A stretch of 18,695 bases of DNA from Mucidula mucida (GCA_015501055.1 JADNYV010000652.1:1-18695), one strand, 5' to 3'; positions 9,134 to 18,695 are shown, counted from the stretch's first letter. Notes: a model not told the origin generated them from the sequence alone. Translations and numbers: made by a program.

Positions 9134-9623
9134 CTGGGATAGCAAAAGCGACGGCAAGAAATGCGGGAGAGATGGTACACGGCATGCTTAGAGCGTCTTA
9201 AAAGGAAGTTCTCGATGGCTGATACTTCCATTGGACGTCCAATGCTGTTCTTCGTCCCACGCTGCATCATTGTTGGAAGCTGGTTGGAAGTTCCCCTTCC
9301 GGGTCGGTCTCTCCATAAGTGACAGTCCCGTGACTGTGATCGGGCGTCAATCTATCAGATTCACACAGCCGCCGCGTTCTCATATACAAACCACCATGAT
9401 GTATCATGTATGCGGGATTCTGCAGTACTTTCCCGATCACGTATTGTTCAGCGCTGTCCGTCGTCACAGATGGCATCCAATATGAGCCAACATCTCACTG
9501 GGCCGGTGTGAGAGTGCGGAGACGGGCCCGAGATAATTATGTCCTAGGACGATCAACGAAGGCCATTCACACTCTCTTCCTTCCTTCTCTTCCGTTGCAG
9601 GTCAATTCTTCGTGTCGTTCAGT
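9134..9623. promoter_or_regulatory. Shared divergent promoter region of BtaA-like gene and 7TM copy B
   Basis: These 490 bases separate two head-to-head genes and must hold both promoters. The clearest element is a perfect 16-bp palindrome, CATTGGACGTCCAATG at 9229-9244, about 96 bases upstream of the BtaA-like ATG. It presents a CCAAT box on each strand around an ACGT core. Directly before copy B lies a pyrimidine-rich stretch ending in TTGCAG at about 9600, which could be the acceptor of a 5'UTR intron. No strong TATA box was found for either gene. Confidence 0.55.
9229..9244. repeat. Perfect 16-bp palindrome with two CCAAT boxes
   Basis: CATTGGACGTCCAATG is its own reverse complement. It carries ATTGG and CCAAT arms, the recognition core of the fungal CCAAT-binding (Hap) complex, flanking ACGT, a core bound by several bZIP factors. 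Its place between divergent genes suggests an operator-like site that could act on both; the binding proteins are inferred. Confidence 0.6.
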
Positions 9624-11092
9624 ATGTCTGGCATATTTTCCGGTGACGACGTGCTCGGCCCCGCGTCGCAGACCCCCATCGTTATATTCGACTCCTTGGC
9701 ATGCGTCTCCAGTTGTTCCATGGGACTGTTCATTTTGACTACGCGTATGAACCCAAACATCCGCCGAACCAGGGCTTGGTACATCATGTCCATCACACTC
9801 ACCGTCTTTCCGCTCCTCTACCTCACCAACGCTGGGTACCAGTTCCAAAGTAACGATCCGCCCTTCGGATTATGTCTTTTTCAAGCAGCCCTTATCTATG
9901 CCGGTGTGTCAATCGTTCTTCCATTCATTCTCAATGTCCGGTATTCGTTCTAGGACCGCCAACGTAAGTAGAATGCTGAACCTTCATGTATGCCTTTAGA
10001 CCCTCACCATTAACAGGGCAACATTAGCTGTGTTCTGTTACATGTTGGACGTGAGATAACAAATCCCGAGCCTCGTCACCGCTCGCCCATACATACCTTT
10101 AGGTTGCGCTATCTGTTCATGCTGCCATGTCCCACAAGACCAGAAGCAAGTTCTCGTTCCGAGTTGTAAGCCTTCAGTTGTATCAGTACCACAAGGATTC
10201 ACTGCGCCGTAGCTGTCGTGGCTTCCGTCGGCTATGTTCATGCTCATGTACACTTTTGCTGTGATGGTGAGTGCTCCGAAGTTCACCTCAATGGATCGGA
10301 CACGAAAATAATGAAAGGCCGTAACATCGACGGAAAGTGTTACATTCGATTCTGAGCGCATGTTTTGTGGGGCGGGAGCTGGCTCGCTGCAGTAAGCAGC
10401 TTAATGCGATTTTGATTTCGCTGAATACCGCTTTGTCAGTGCTAGAACATCGGCGTCGTTCACGATTCTATCCCTTGCTGGCATGCTCATTACGGAAGGT
10501 ACAGAGGCGCAGCCGTATCTTTTCCGCGTGTGTTTCAAACGTTTCAACAGTATGGATCATTGTCATGCTCGTTAAAGCCTGGCGAAACAAGCAGCTTAAT
10601 CAACCTGGAGAACATGCACTTCAGATTTCAGTCGCAGTCCGTTTCGGTATATTCACCGTCCTAGTTGGAGTTGTTGGAAGGTGTGTACAAACCGTTGCTC
10701 TGTAAGTCTGAGGCGAGTCTTCCTCCAATCTAGTCTAGCAGCATTCGTGATACCCGAAAACCATTATGCCGGTGCTATATGGAATATCTTTCTCAGTGAG
10801 ATACCCTTCTTCCCTTGAGGTTTATGCTGACCGCCTGGTTCATTTGCCCTAGTCGCGGGTATGGCCACATATCACTTGTAGTGCGCCTTGCTAAGATGCG
10901 ATATTCTAGCGTCATTTCTCGGGGGACTCGCCTTTGGAGCTCACCGTGTTAGATCAAAATATCGCTTCTGTTCCCAAAGTTCCTCAACTGATTTCGTCGC
11001 AGGATATACTGCACACATGGTTGTGCTGGATCCGCCGTCGTTCTTTGGTTGCCCAAAGACCGGCTGATCTGGAAGGCTCGAAACCGGAATGA
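9624..11092 (+). CDS. 7TM GPCR-like membrane protein, copy B
   Basis: Twelve exons join in frame to 299 aa: 9624-9903, 9954-9963, 10017-10050, 10103-10165, 10213-10266, 10318-10391, 10440-10498, 10551-10680, 10734-10795, 10853-10858, 10910-10947, 11003-11092. Seven hydrophobic segments are visible: TM1 around AWYIM-preceding residues 18-40, TM2 AWYIMSITLTVFPLLYL, TM3 from GLCLFQAALIYAG through CYMLD, then TM4-TM7 ending in FLGGLAFGAHR-DIL. C84 at the top of TM3 and C164 in ECL2 could form the disulfide typical of GPCRs. Exons 2, 3 and 5-11 have the same lengths as in copy C, which supports the model, including exons of 10 and 6 nt. It resembles basidiomycete GPCR-like proteins of the broad cAMP-receptor/Git3-like group; the ligand is unknown. 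The ATG at 9624 is chosen because it aligns with MSGIF of copy C. The tail after TM7 is short (about 30 residues). Confidence 0.87.
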
Positions 11093-12113
11093 GCTCGCCT
11101 GTATTGCGTTCATGTTTTCTAAATTCGCGCGGTCCTTTACTCGTTTACTCCACACTCTTTTACTTGAATAATTGTGATTCTTGCAGACTCCGATAATCAC
11201 CGTACTATACTAAGAAGGTTGTACGCTCCCCACTCCCAGTCCTCTGACATTTCAATTGCCCCAGAGTTCGAACAATTGATGCTCAGATGTGCTAGTGTGG
11301 CCGTGTTCAAAATGGATGTTATGTTGCTCACTGACTTACACACCGGTTGTACTTGCATCATGGAAACTCGGGCAACTTGGACTGTCGTTGCGTGAAGATC
11401 ATGATGAAGAAAGTTGATTGTACGTGATCCTTCTCAGTCGCCAAAGGCGAGACTCGAGGCATAACTGATTCCTTAGACTTGCGGCCCGTGCCGGTTCCCA
11501 TCAAAGTCTCTCCTTTCATTTGCCTTTCATCAAGAAACTCCCTTGACGGCTCACAAGCGGATTATCGTAACACGAACGTGGAAGCTGTTGAATTGCCCTT
11601 GCCTCGTTATAGACTCCTCTGCTAGCCTCGGGCCCACAACTCGCATCCCACGATTGATCATCTCTGATCCAGACGGAGAACTACGGTCGCGCGGGGAGGG
11701 CGCCTAAGACTGTAAAATCGTGATACAGAAGCTGCTTCAATTGAGTTATGCGGCCCAAGGCAAATATTGATGAGAGTGTGTCCCCACTCATTAATCCCAA
11801 CAGGCGAAGTGTCACATAATCGAAGTACAGCAATGCCCGATCAACCCACTAGGCGCCCAACCTTCGCATTGCATTGGATGTAAAGATCTTGATCTCTGCA
11901 CTGATCTTCCAGGGTGTGAAGCATCACCTTCTTATGGCACCGCCCACCACAACTGAGCCTGGAGGTACTGGATACCATTGAACACTACATCGTATAAAGT
12001 GTGAGATCGGCACGGACCGTCGAATATTTCTCTTAAGATATTCCTTTCGTTACCTCCTTGTTTCGTTGCTGGCCAGCTCTTTTTTTCGAATCCTGTTTTC
12101 GACCTCATCAACT
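11093..12113. other. Spacer and promoter between 7TM copies B and C
   Basis: About 1 kb with no recognisable coding sequence. The left part should hold the 3' end of copy B and the right end the promoter and leader of copy C. I see no leftover exons of a further receptor copy and no mobile element. Confidence 0.5.
11993..11999 (+). promoter_or_regulatory. Probable TATA box of 7TM copy C
   Basis: TATAAAG lies 115 bases upstream of the ATG at 12114. Transcription would start some 30-40 bases downstream and give a leader of about 80 bases rich in T and C. Confidence 0.5.
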
Positions 12114-13648
12114 ATGTCTGGTATATTTCCTGGCGGCGACTTGCCGACCGCGGATGAGACGCTCGCTTTGGCATCGACGCGGGCCGCGATTGCTGCCTTT
12201 GACTCTCTGGCCTGCCTCTCCAGCTTCTTCATGGGCCTGTTTCTCCTTACGGCGCGCCTGAATCCCCAGATCCACCGAAGCAAAGCTTGGTACATTATGT
12301 TCACTACGCTGGCCGTCTTTCCGCTGCTCTACCTTACGAACGCGCCCTATCAGTTCCAAAGTAAAGATCCTCCCTTTGGACTGTGCCTCTTCCAAGCAGC
12401 GCTTATTTATGCTGGTGTGTAACATCTATTTGGTGTCATTGACGCTAGAATGTCTGTCAGGTCCTCCGACGTACTGTGCTTGCATCTATCTCTTCTCGTA
12501 GATACTCATCCGACTTGACAGTTCAACCCTTGCTGTATTGTGTTACATGTTGGATGTGAGGTCTGCTCCGAACTTGTTTCAATTTACCTGACCCGAATAC
12601 GTCCAGGTCGCACTTTCGGTCCTCATGGCCATGTCTGAGAAGACTAGGACTCGGAGCGATCTGTCATTTCGAGTGGTGAGTACACTGCATCGCGTGGCGT
12701 GTCGGACTTCTTACTGCATCCCAGCTGTCATGGCTTCCAGTGGCTATGTTCGTACTCGTCTACACTATCGCTATCATGGTGCGTTAATTACCAAAGCGAG
12801 AACGCCACATTCAAGCTGATAGCAATTGATGATTAGGCTGTAACGTCAACGGAGAGCGTGGCGTTTGATTCGGCACGTATGTTCTGCGGGGCAGGCGCTG
12901 GTTCGCAGCAGTGAGTGTTGTACTCGATCAGTAGAATGCTGCGCTAAATCTTGTTTTGTTCAGTGCTAAATTATCAGCGTCGTTGTCAATTCTCTCACTC
13001 GCTGGTATGCTCATTGTGGAGAGTAAGCATCTGTGAGTATGCTACGCTAAACTCAAGTACTGATTATCGGTGATAGTGTGGATCATTGTCATGCTCGTCA
13101 AGACGTGGCGCAACTCCCTTCTGAGACACGGAAATACGCGATCACTGCAGCTATCGGTGGCGATTCGTTTTGGCGTGTTCACTCTTCTTGTAGCTGTCGC
13201 TGGAGGGTTCGTACCAGCAACAATGAGCGGCTCTAGCTAATGCGATTATTCTTCAGACTCACAGCATTCATCATCCCGGAAGATTCGTACACCGGCGCCA
13301 TATGGAACATATTTCTCAGTGAGAAAATCCCCCCACTCTCCAAGCTACCCTGTTAACAGTCCCGTTTATCTTGCTCAGTCACAAGTACGAGCACATTCCA
13401 AAGTTGCGGTGTACGCCCCTGATGTTAATATCTCCATTCTAGCGCCATTCATCGGCGGACTTGCGTTGGGGACGCACCGCGTGAGTGGGAAAACCATTGA
13501 AATGTTCACTCCAATGATACCGTTGTAGGACATACTGAAAACGTGGGTATGCTGGGTCTCTCGACGCCCCTTCTTGCCGGAGCCAGATTTCGTACGTTCT
13601 GGCGACATAGAGGATCCTTCGCCGCCACCAAGCGCAAAGCCTTACTGA
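12114..13648 (+). CDS. 7TM GPCR-like membrane protein, copy C
   Basis: Twelve exons join in frame to 318 aa: 12114-12414, 12461-12470, 12522-12555, 12607-12675, 12725-12778, 12837-12910, 12964-13022, 13077-13206, 13257-13318, 13379-13384, 13443-13480, 13529-13648. Approximate helices: TM1 24-48, TM2 58-77, TM3 90-124, TM4 141-160, TM5 182-212, TM6 226-250, TM7 256-283. The N-terminus is short and probably extracellular. C91 (top of TM3) and C173 (ECL2, MFCGAGAG) are placed like the conserved GPCR disulfide. TM7 runs into GLALGTHRDILKTW, followed by a 30-residue tail rich in Pro, Ser and acidic residues, probably cytoplasmic. Exon lengths match copy B except in exons 1, 4 and 12. Exon 10 (6 nt) could be skipped without frame loss. 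The family is GPCR-like; class and ligand are not known. Copies A, B and C arose by duplication in the same orientation. Confidence 0.9.
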
Positions 13649-15261
13649 GTGGCAGTCGTCTATATAATTACCTGGAATTATACCAGTTACTGTCCTTACA
13701 AGCCTGTCTTAGTAGTTTGTCTACGTACAGTGGTTCCATTACAATTGTGTGTATAGTACATTACCTCCCACTGTATAGCACTCTATAGCATGGACAGTCC
13801 TACCATAGTAAGTGTGCCTCTCACTGTGGTCCTCTCAGAATATAGCACCATGGTATCAGAATATCCGACTATCCAGAAAGTCAGCCCATATTTCATCCAT
13901 AGCACAATGGCACGAGTTGGACAACATCCCGACTCCATACCTAACATAATCGAGAAGAGTCGCGGTAGCCAAATTTGGTCACTAATGCGCCACAGCGGGT
14001 TTTCGATTCGGCCGCCGCGCTCACGGTCCCGGATATCGCACGGTAGAATGTCGTGACATTATGATCGCAAATAAACGAAGCAGAGATAGAGAAACAAGGC
14101 ATTATAACGAAGTAGCGCGACAAGGACCGGTTACACTGTAATAAACATCTACAATAGAAATAAGCAGACTGACGACTCACTCCTCACTGGTAATTCCCAT
14201 TCGTTCGCGCTCGGTAGAGGTTCTCGCTTGTTTGAATGGCCAACCGATATGTCTGTGAGCAGGTATGGCATCCCGTCTTGGTTGGAACCGTAGCGCTAGA
14301 GGTTGCACGAGATGGTTTAGATTTCTGGCATGCGCTGGTCGATTGGAGTAAGAAGGATATCAGCCCTTGCCTCGGATCCAGCCTGTACTTTGCAGTCCGC
14401 AAACCGAAGTAATGATATTAGAGCGTACACAAGGCCGAGCGACGTTGTTCGCTATGCGCGCTTTCTTGGTAGCGGGCAGCGATTTTTGCTTTTCCGGTCA
14501 AAATGACGTTTCATCGCTTTTGCGCGGTAGCCAACAAGCAGACTTGGAGCCTGCCTTTTCTTCCTCGACTCCAAGGCAGCCATCGTGTCGAAATGAAATC
14601 TGACTGGGAACTATTGAGGTAGAGAGCACTATAGCTCTGCGCGTGAGGGAAGGTGAGAGAGAGAGGCTTTGAAGATCACATCATTATAAAGCCGCATCTC
14701 TTAGGTTGTCAGACTATCGACTTCTGTATCATGATGTGATAGGTGACTGGGTCCAAATACTCATAAAAGAAGTACTCATTTGGAACAAGGACTTTGGTGC
14801 GATAGAAGCTCATGAGGCTAGTCATCGAAAAGGCCCGACGCAGAGTATACTTCACTAGCGAAACATCGCTTGCAGCCAGTGATACGGGGCGACTTGTGAT
14901 GTTGACCCTCTTCATCAATGCCGGACTTGATGATTTTAGGATAATCCTCAGGCGTCGACGCTGGGAGGGGCTCCGTATCGAGAAATCTGACCTACGACGT
15001 GTTGGTATATGATATATCGAGGAGGTAAGTTTTTTTTACCACTCCATACATGGTAACGAAAAAGAAAAAGACGCGTCTTATCAAGGATAAGGCGTCCTGG
15101 AATTGATGGTAAGGCGCTTTGCCTGAACGTGGGAACTGTTTGGCTCCCAATTTGGAGCGTTTTGTTCGGTTTGTTCCCTCTTTTGTTATACCACAATTGT
15201 CGATGTTGTTCCAAATGGATACATCTTTCGCGTATCAGGTCTCGTGGTACTCTCTGCACGC
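13649..15261. other. Long spacer between 7TM copy C and the MYND gene
   Basis: About 1.6 kb without a supported gene. The best open frame is on the - strand, 14918-14709 (an ATG at 14915 gives 68 codons; hydrophobic-aromatic C-terminus), but it matches no family I know. An upstream exon could not be joined convincingly, and the + strand has an equally open overlapping frame. Around 13740-13900 the motif TATAGCA recurs several times without forming a regular array. The right end is the upstream region of the MYND gene and includes an inverted GATA pair at 15070-15096. Confidence 0.45.
15070..15096. promoter_or_regulatory. Inverted repeat containing two GATAAG sites
   Basis: The arms GACGC-gt-CTTATC and GATAAG-GCGTC are complementary over 11 bp, with a 2-base bulge and a 3-base spacer. 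The inner halves are inverted GATAAG motifs, the core bound by fungal GATA factors (AreA/Nit2 and light-response types). The repeat lies about 190 bases upstream of the MYND TATA box. A regulatory role is inferred; a simple DNA hairpin is the alternative. Confidence 0.4.
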
Positions 15262-15269
15262 TATAAAAG
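15262..15269 (+). promoter_or_regulatory. TATA box of the MYND gene
   Basis: TATAAAAG lies 106 bases before the ATG. A start site about 30 bases on would leave a short leader that is then interrupted by the 5'UTR intron at 15320-15366. Confidence 0.6.
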
Positions 15270-15319
15270 GTCGACCGACTCTGGCGATTTCTCTACTTGT
15301 CACCGCCCAGATTTCCCAA

Positions 15320-15366
15320 GTACGTTTCCTGTCTTTGTTGGTCTTCGCGTCTTGACTGCCTTACAG
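15320..15366 (+). other. Probable 5'UTR intron of the MYND gene
   Basis: A 47-base segment begins GTACGT, has a branch-like CTTGAC and ends CTTACAG, leaving one base before the ATG at 15368. The signals are as good as those of the coding introns in the window. Splicing here would bring the translation start close to the exon junction. Confidence 0.55.
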
Positions 15367-15367
15367 T

Positions 15368-16873
15368 ATGCCGCCTCGCCTTCCGAAGAATTACAAGGCG
15401 GATCCCGCACTCTCCGACCATTTTGATTTCCCCGTCTTCACCAAAACCACCTCCAAAGGGACTGCCCGTCATTGCGCACTAGTGCGAGTGCCATCCAAAC
15501 TCGCCATTTCTACCTTTGTTGACAGTCTCTCCCATCCTGATGGACCTCAGCATTGTGTGCGATTCTACCTTGGATGCCTTAACATGTTCACGGACACAGA
15601 TGTTGCTTTCCAGGAGCTGCGTCTCGCCAGCCCCGAAATTTTCACCGCCATGCTGCACTTCCTCACATACAAGCGTAGCTCTCAAGTCATGTCAGCTTTG
15701 GAGACTAAAGTTGCTCGCTGCAGCTGTCCAAAGGACGACACTAACTGGATTCACAATCTGAGCGACTCAGATGGTTCTTTACGCCGTCTCATGAGCCGCA
15801 TATCCTCCCTTCTCATCCAGGCCCTTATTCCCTTTGCAATTGCAGAGGTCACTTGGCCATCCCTAGAGCGTATCCTGAAGGATGCAAAGAAAGCAGCGAA
15901 ACACGGGGAGCGCGCGCCATGGCCACTCAAGTCTGATGACGCTCTTCCGAATCCTCCGCAGGACATGCTTGATATGTTATGGCAACACTACAATACGTAC
16001 AAGGACGGCCAGCTGTTACTCGTCATCCAACTCCTCCTCGGTGCCACCGGAACAACTCTCACTTCTCTCCTCCACGCCGTGCCCTGTTGGCCCAAACAAC
16101 TTGTGTCACATATCGACCGACTACTCAAGGACGCCTATTCAGATGCCCATGTTCATATGGACTTTCGTACTCTCACTAGCATCTTATACTATGCGGTAGA
16201 GCGCTTCTTTCAGAATGATCCCTTGCTGGGGTTCGCCTGGGCTCCGCATGCGCCCGACACGGTTCGGCTTATGACCAAGGCATTGCAGCATGAACGCGAT
16301 CCCATGATAATACGCACTCTCGTCAGAGTTGGCAAGGTGCTCATCAAGTTCTGTTTCCGAATCAACCCTCGCCTCATCTCTGATATGCCCTCATATTCAC
16401 CGTTGATCGTGAAAGAGTACTTCGACGACGTAGGCCCAGACCTTCATGTTCTCGCTTACGACAAGACTCGACGGCTTGCCCAGTCCGATGTCTGTCAGGC
16501 TCCTGACTGTATGGAGACCTTCTCCACCCAGAATCGCAAACTCAAGACGTGTTCTGGGTGCAAGACCGTTTCTTACTGCTCTCGAGAATGCCAAGTCTCA
16601 GCGTGGAAGCACTCACACGTGCCCCACAAACCGTTCTGTCCTGTCCTTGCAGCGTACAACGTCAAAATTGGCATAGATTGGCGCAAACTCTCGACGATTC
16701 TCGGGGACTGGCAGGTGATCAGGAAGCAGTCTTTAGATGCACGAATAACACCTTCGGAGGCCAAGAAACTACTCCGCTTCGATTACGAACTGATCAATTG
16801 GAAGAACTGTCGGAAGTTGGGAGAGGTGGATTTTCGGACAAGGATGAGCATGGATTCTCTGTACTTGAATTGA
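15368..16873 (+). CDS. MYND-type zinc-finger protein
   Basis: A single open frame of 501 aa without introns. The MYND finger lies near the C-terminus, about residues 376-424: C376, C381, then CSGC (395-398), YCSREC (403-408), W413, and H420 with C424 in an HKPFC end. The first pair is spaced CxxxxC instead of the common CxxC, and the segment after the Trp is longer than usual (WKHSHVPHKPFC). MYND fingers bind two zinc ions and usually mediate protein contacts with proline-rich partners. About 370 residues before the finger are predicted mainly helical, with no recognised catalytic domain. In particular, no SET domain motifs were seen. Such proteins are numerous in Agaricomycetes and mostly uncharacterised. 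The ATG is well placed behind a TATA box and a leader intron. Function beyond protein-protein interaction is unknown. Confidence 0.94.
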   Translation: MPPRLPKNYKADPALSDHFDFPVFTKTTSKGTARHCALVRVPSKLAISTFVDSLSHPDGPQHCVRFYLGCLNMFTDTDVAFQELRLASPEIFTAMLHFLTYKRSSQVMSALETKVARCSCPKDDTNWIHNLSDSDGSLRRLMSRISSLLIQALIPFAIAEVTWPSLERILKDAKKAAKHGERAPWPLKSDDALPNPPQDMLDMLWQHYNTYKDGQLLLVIQLLLGATGTTLTSLLHAVPCWPKQLVSHIDRLLKDAYSDAHVHMDFRTLTSILYYAVERFFQNDPLLGFAWAPHAPDTVRLMTKALQHERDPMIIRTLVRVGKVLIKFCFRINPRLISDMPSYSPLIVKEYFDDVGPDLHVLAYDKTRRLAQSDVCQAPDCMETFSTQNRKLKTCSGCKTVSYCSRECQVSAWKHSHVPHKPFCPVLAAYNVKIGIDWRKLSTILGDWQVIRKQSLDARITPSEAKKLLRFDYELINWKNCRKLGEVDFRTRMSMDSLYLN

Positions 16874-17917
16874 TGTGGTGACTCGCTATATTGGCAGGCC
16901 ACATTAAGCTTTCTTTTTTCTAGAATGAACGAATGAAAAATCATACCCACTTGAATCAGTGTATCTTGAAATTCTCCAACCGAGTCTCCACTTGAATTCA
17001 AGGGTACTTCCGGCAGGCTGTCGTGCGACTTTGCCTGACCATTAATTCTTGGACGCCGAAGCATCGACAAGCAATGTTGGAAAGGAGTCAGTTGACGACT
17101 ACTCACTCTCCTTTCGCCGTCGCGCTACCCTCAGTGGGAGGCCAATGTGCTAAGCGGTTTTCCTTGGGCATCTGATTTCTGGTACGGCTCTTTCCAACTC
17201 CGGAGTGTGGCGCAAGATGCTCTGACTCAAGCCGCCTTAGACGGAGATAGATATACATCGGCGGCCTGTCCCAGGAATGCAGCGAAGTCTAGTATTCCAT
17301 CAGGAGGGATGCTTTGGGCCATAAGGGTTGGCTACATCCCCATTCGGGTGAGTCATTCGAATTGTGGCGATGGCGAATGCTGCATTCCAGTCAAATAACC
17401 ACGTGATTCACGCTGAATGTAATGACAGGGCTAATGCATCGTGATCTGGCAAAAAACAATTGCAGTCAGAGTCGCTGTCAGGATTACAGCGTCTATTCGC
17501 CAAGGTCTAGAAATCTACTTGACAGCTGTGTTTTCTCCAAATGGAACAACAAAAGAAGGTCATTCCAAGAACAAGGCGCCCGCATGGGGCCTGAACAGCT
17601 GCTGATAAGCGCTAAGCGAAGCCACACATGGGAACGAGGACCCACAATCGTCCAAATCGGGGAACGGCCATTCACGCGTCCAGCACGCATTTCTTGGTCG
17701 ATTTGGGTGCTTGAAGTGGCATTCATGAGCTATTGCGTACCCGAAGGCATTCTCACTAGAGGGAAAGAACACGTCGAATGCACATTCGCGAGACGAAAAG
17801 TACAAGGAAAAGGGACGATCCTGTTCTGATCTCCGCCAACTTTTCAGAACAATAGCGCTCAATCATGCGCTGATGGTTGCACCGCTCAGCTGTCTGCGCG
17901 GGCCGGGCCGTTTGGCC
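16874..17917. other. Stretch downstream of the MYND gene without a supported gene
   Basis: Just over 1 kb. It begins with the 3'UTR region of the MYND gene. The longest open frame is 135 codons on + (17422-17829) with its own ATG, but its composition is unlike a conserved protein, it lacks a clear promoter, and the opposite strand is also open over much of the same bases. Nothing is assigned. Confidence 0.4.
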
Positions 17918-17925
17918 TATAAAAG
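17918..17925 (+). promoter_or_regulatory. TATA box of a possible gene at the right edge
   Basis: TATAAAAG lies 66 bases before an ATG in good context (CACCACCATC before ATG). The intervening leader is pyrimidine-rich (CTCTCTCTTC), as in many fungal promoters. This is the best promoter-like arrangement in the last 2 kb. Confidence 0.5.
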
Positions 17926-17983
17926 AGGGAGCCTCAATTCCATTGTCTTCAATCCGGCTCTCTCTTCTACCAACACCACCATC

Positions 17984-18085
17984 ATGAGCCTTAGACGTCG
18001 AGCACCTTTGCCTCGTCGTCGTTGCGGTCGCTTTATCGTGCAATGGTACTGTCCTATGCTGCCTCATAGCAGGGCTCCTCATTGA
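17984..18085 (+). CDS. Possible short ORF or first exon, Arg-rich start
   Basis: The ATG at 17984 opens a frame of 33 codons beginning MSLRRRAPLPRRR and ending in TGA. As a complete gene it would be very small. It could instead be a first exon: a donor at GTGCAA (after codon 18, at 18038) can be joined in phase to an acceptor CACACAG before 18150, where a frame stays open for about 130 bases up to a GTACG donor. Beyond that I could not follow exons, and no family is recognised. Evidence is the TATA box and start context only. Confidence 0.25.
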   Translation: MSLRRRAPLPRRRCGRFIVQWYCPMLPHSRAPH

Positions 18086-18695
18086 CATGGCTTTGTAGAT
18101 CGCAACTCACCCCCCCCCCTGGTCATAACGACCTGACATGTCACACAGACGTCGTCTGACCTGGCAAGACTACCACGTCGCCACGGTCGCGATTCATTGC
18201 ACGCACGATCGGCTGCACAACTGCGCCACATAACAGATCGTCGAAGCCTTGCTGGGGAGGGTCCCCACTCAAGTACGTTGATGTTCTAGATGCTGTCAGA
18301 CATCACTAATGGCGACGTAGAATTTTCTTTCTATGTTTCTTCTTTTTCCTTCTTTCTTGTAAGTCGCCGCCCGACTTGTCTTTCTCGTGGCTAACATCGG
18401 CGTCCAGTTTTCTTCTCTCCTCTATGAATACGACCACCATACCCATTCAGCCTTCTCCTCAGCTAGAGTGACTCTCACCGCTTGATGTGCGCATGCGATG
18501 GCTGTCCGACAAGCACTCACAGCAAGAGGCCAACCCAAACGGGTCAGAAATGGCGCTGTGCAGTCGTCGGATGGCTGGAGCGTCCTCATCGGGTACGAAA
18601 GCTCGTCAACTCGCTGTTGTTGTTTTGGTGGCGTAATCCGTGAGCGCCCCAATGCGAGCGCTCCGTAGCCATGGGGTCCCTGGTTCCCTGAGGCC
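18086..18695. other. Right edge, no recognisable gene
   Basis: About 600 bases. Contains a run of C (about 18109-18118) and a T/C-rich tract (about 18323-18360). If the ORF starting at 17984 is a first exon, later exons may lie here, but none can be defined. Confidence 0.4.

Noticed and set aside
9624..9953. 7TM copy B taken as a truncated single-exon protein of about 110 aa.
   Set aside because: The following sequence contains eleven further exons that align with copy C in length and phase, so the open frame only runs into intron 1.
12471..12521. An in-frame TAG in 7TM copy C, if exon 2 is read straight through, suggesting a nonsense mutation.
   Set aside because: All three copies have a GT..AG intron here with identical phase (10-nt exon before, 34-nt exon after). 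The TAG lies inside the intron.
14709..14918. Small - strand ORF as a possible terminal exon of an unknown gene.
   Set aside because: No upstream exon could be joined with good signals, no family is recognised, and an equally open frame exists on the other strand.
15479..16764. Alternative-frame ORFs of 60-110 codons within the MYND gene.
   Set aside because: The 501-codon frame with a full MYND finger explains the region; the others are shadows.
17422..17829. A 135-codon + strand ORF with GLMHRDLAKNN, like the catalytic loop of protein kinases.
   Set aside because: No other kinase motif is found: there is no DFG-like block downstream and no P-loop or Lys upstream, a stop lies six codons before the ATG, and the opposite strand is open too. 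The match is probably chance.

Overview
The window looks like nuclear DNA of a filamentous basidiomycete, most likely an Agaricomycete. The genes are cut by many introns of about 35-70 nt with fungal GT..CTNAY..AG signals. The protein families present are a basidiomycete-type sesquiterpene synthase, fungal GPCR-like 7TM proteins, a DUF3419 betaine-lipid enzyme and a MYND protein. A nuclear tRNA-Ser with pol III boxes is also present. There is no operon, phage, IS element or CRISPR array.

Layout from left to right. (1) 267-1608 (-): a class I terpene synthase whose exons all join in frame, followed at about 2930-3600 (-) by a decayed, internally deleted copy of the same gene. (2) 3610-4328: no recognisable gene. 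(3) 4329-5120 (-): an intronless Dgk1-type CTP-dependent diacylglycerol kinase, with tRNA-Ser(AGA) upstream on the other strand (5397-5478). (4) 5847-13648: a family of three GPCR-like 7TM genes on + (copies A, B and C). A is a pseudogene lacking TM5-TM6. B (299 aa) and C (318 aa) can be spliced by hand into complete 12-exon genes with nearly identical exon lengths, including 10-nt and 6-nt micro-exons. Between A and B, on the - strand, sits a nine-exon gene (7354-9133) for a membrane-anchored BtaA-type enzyme (DUF3419). It shares a 490-bp divergent promoter region with copy B. (5) 15368-16873 (+): a 501-aa MYND zinc-finger protein with a TATA box and a 5'UTR intron ending one base before the ATG. 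(6) 16874-18695: no convincing complete gene, but a TATA box followed by an ATG near 17918-17986 may be the start of one.

Common themes. Two gene families show birth and death in a small space: terpene synthase (one intact, one dead) and 7TM receptor (two intact, one dead). Two enzymes that use diacylglycerol lie within 4 kb of each other: Dgk1 phosphorylates it and the BtaA-like enzyme would attach a homoserine head group. Whether they are linked functionally cannot be told from sequence. All splice models were made by eye from splice signals, reading frame and paralogue comparison; none is backed by RNA data.
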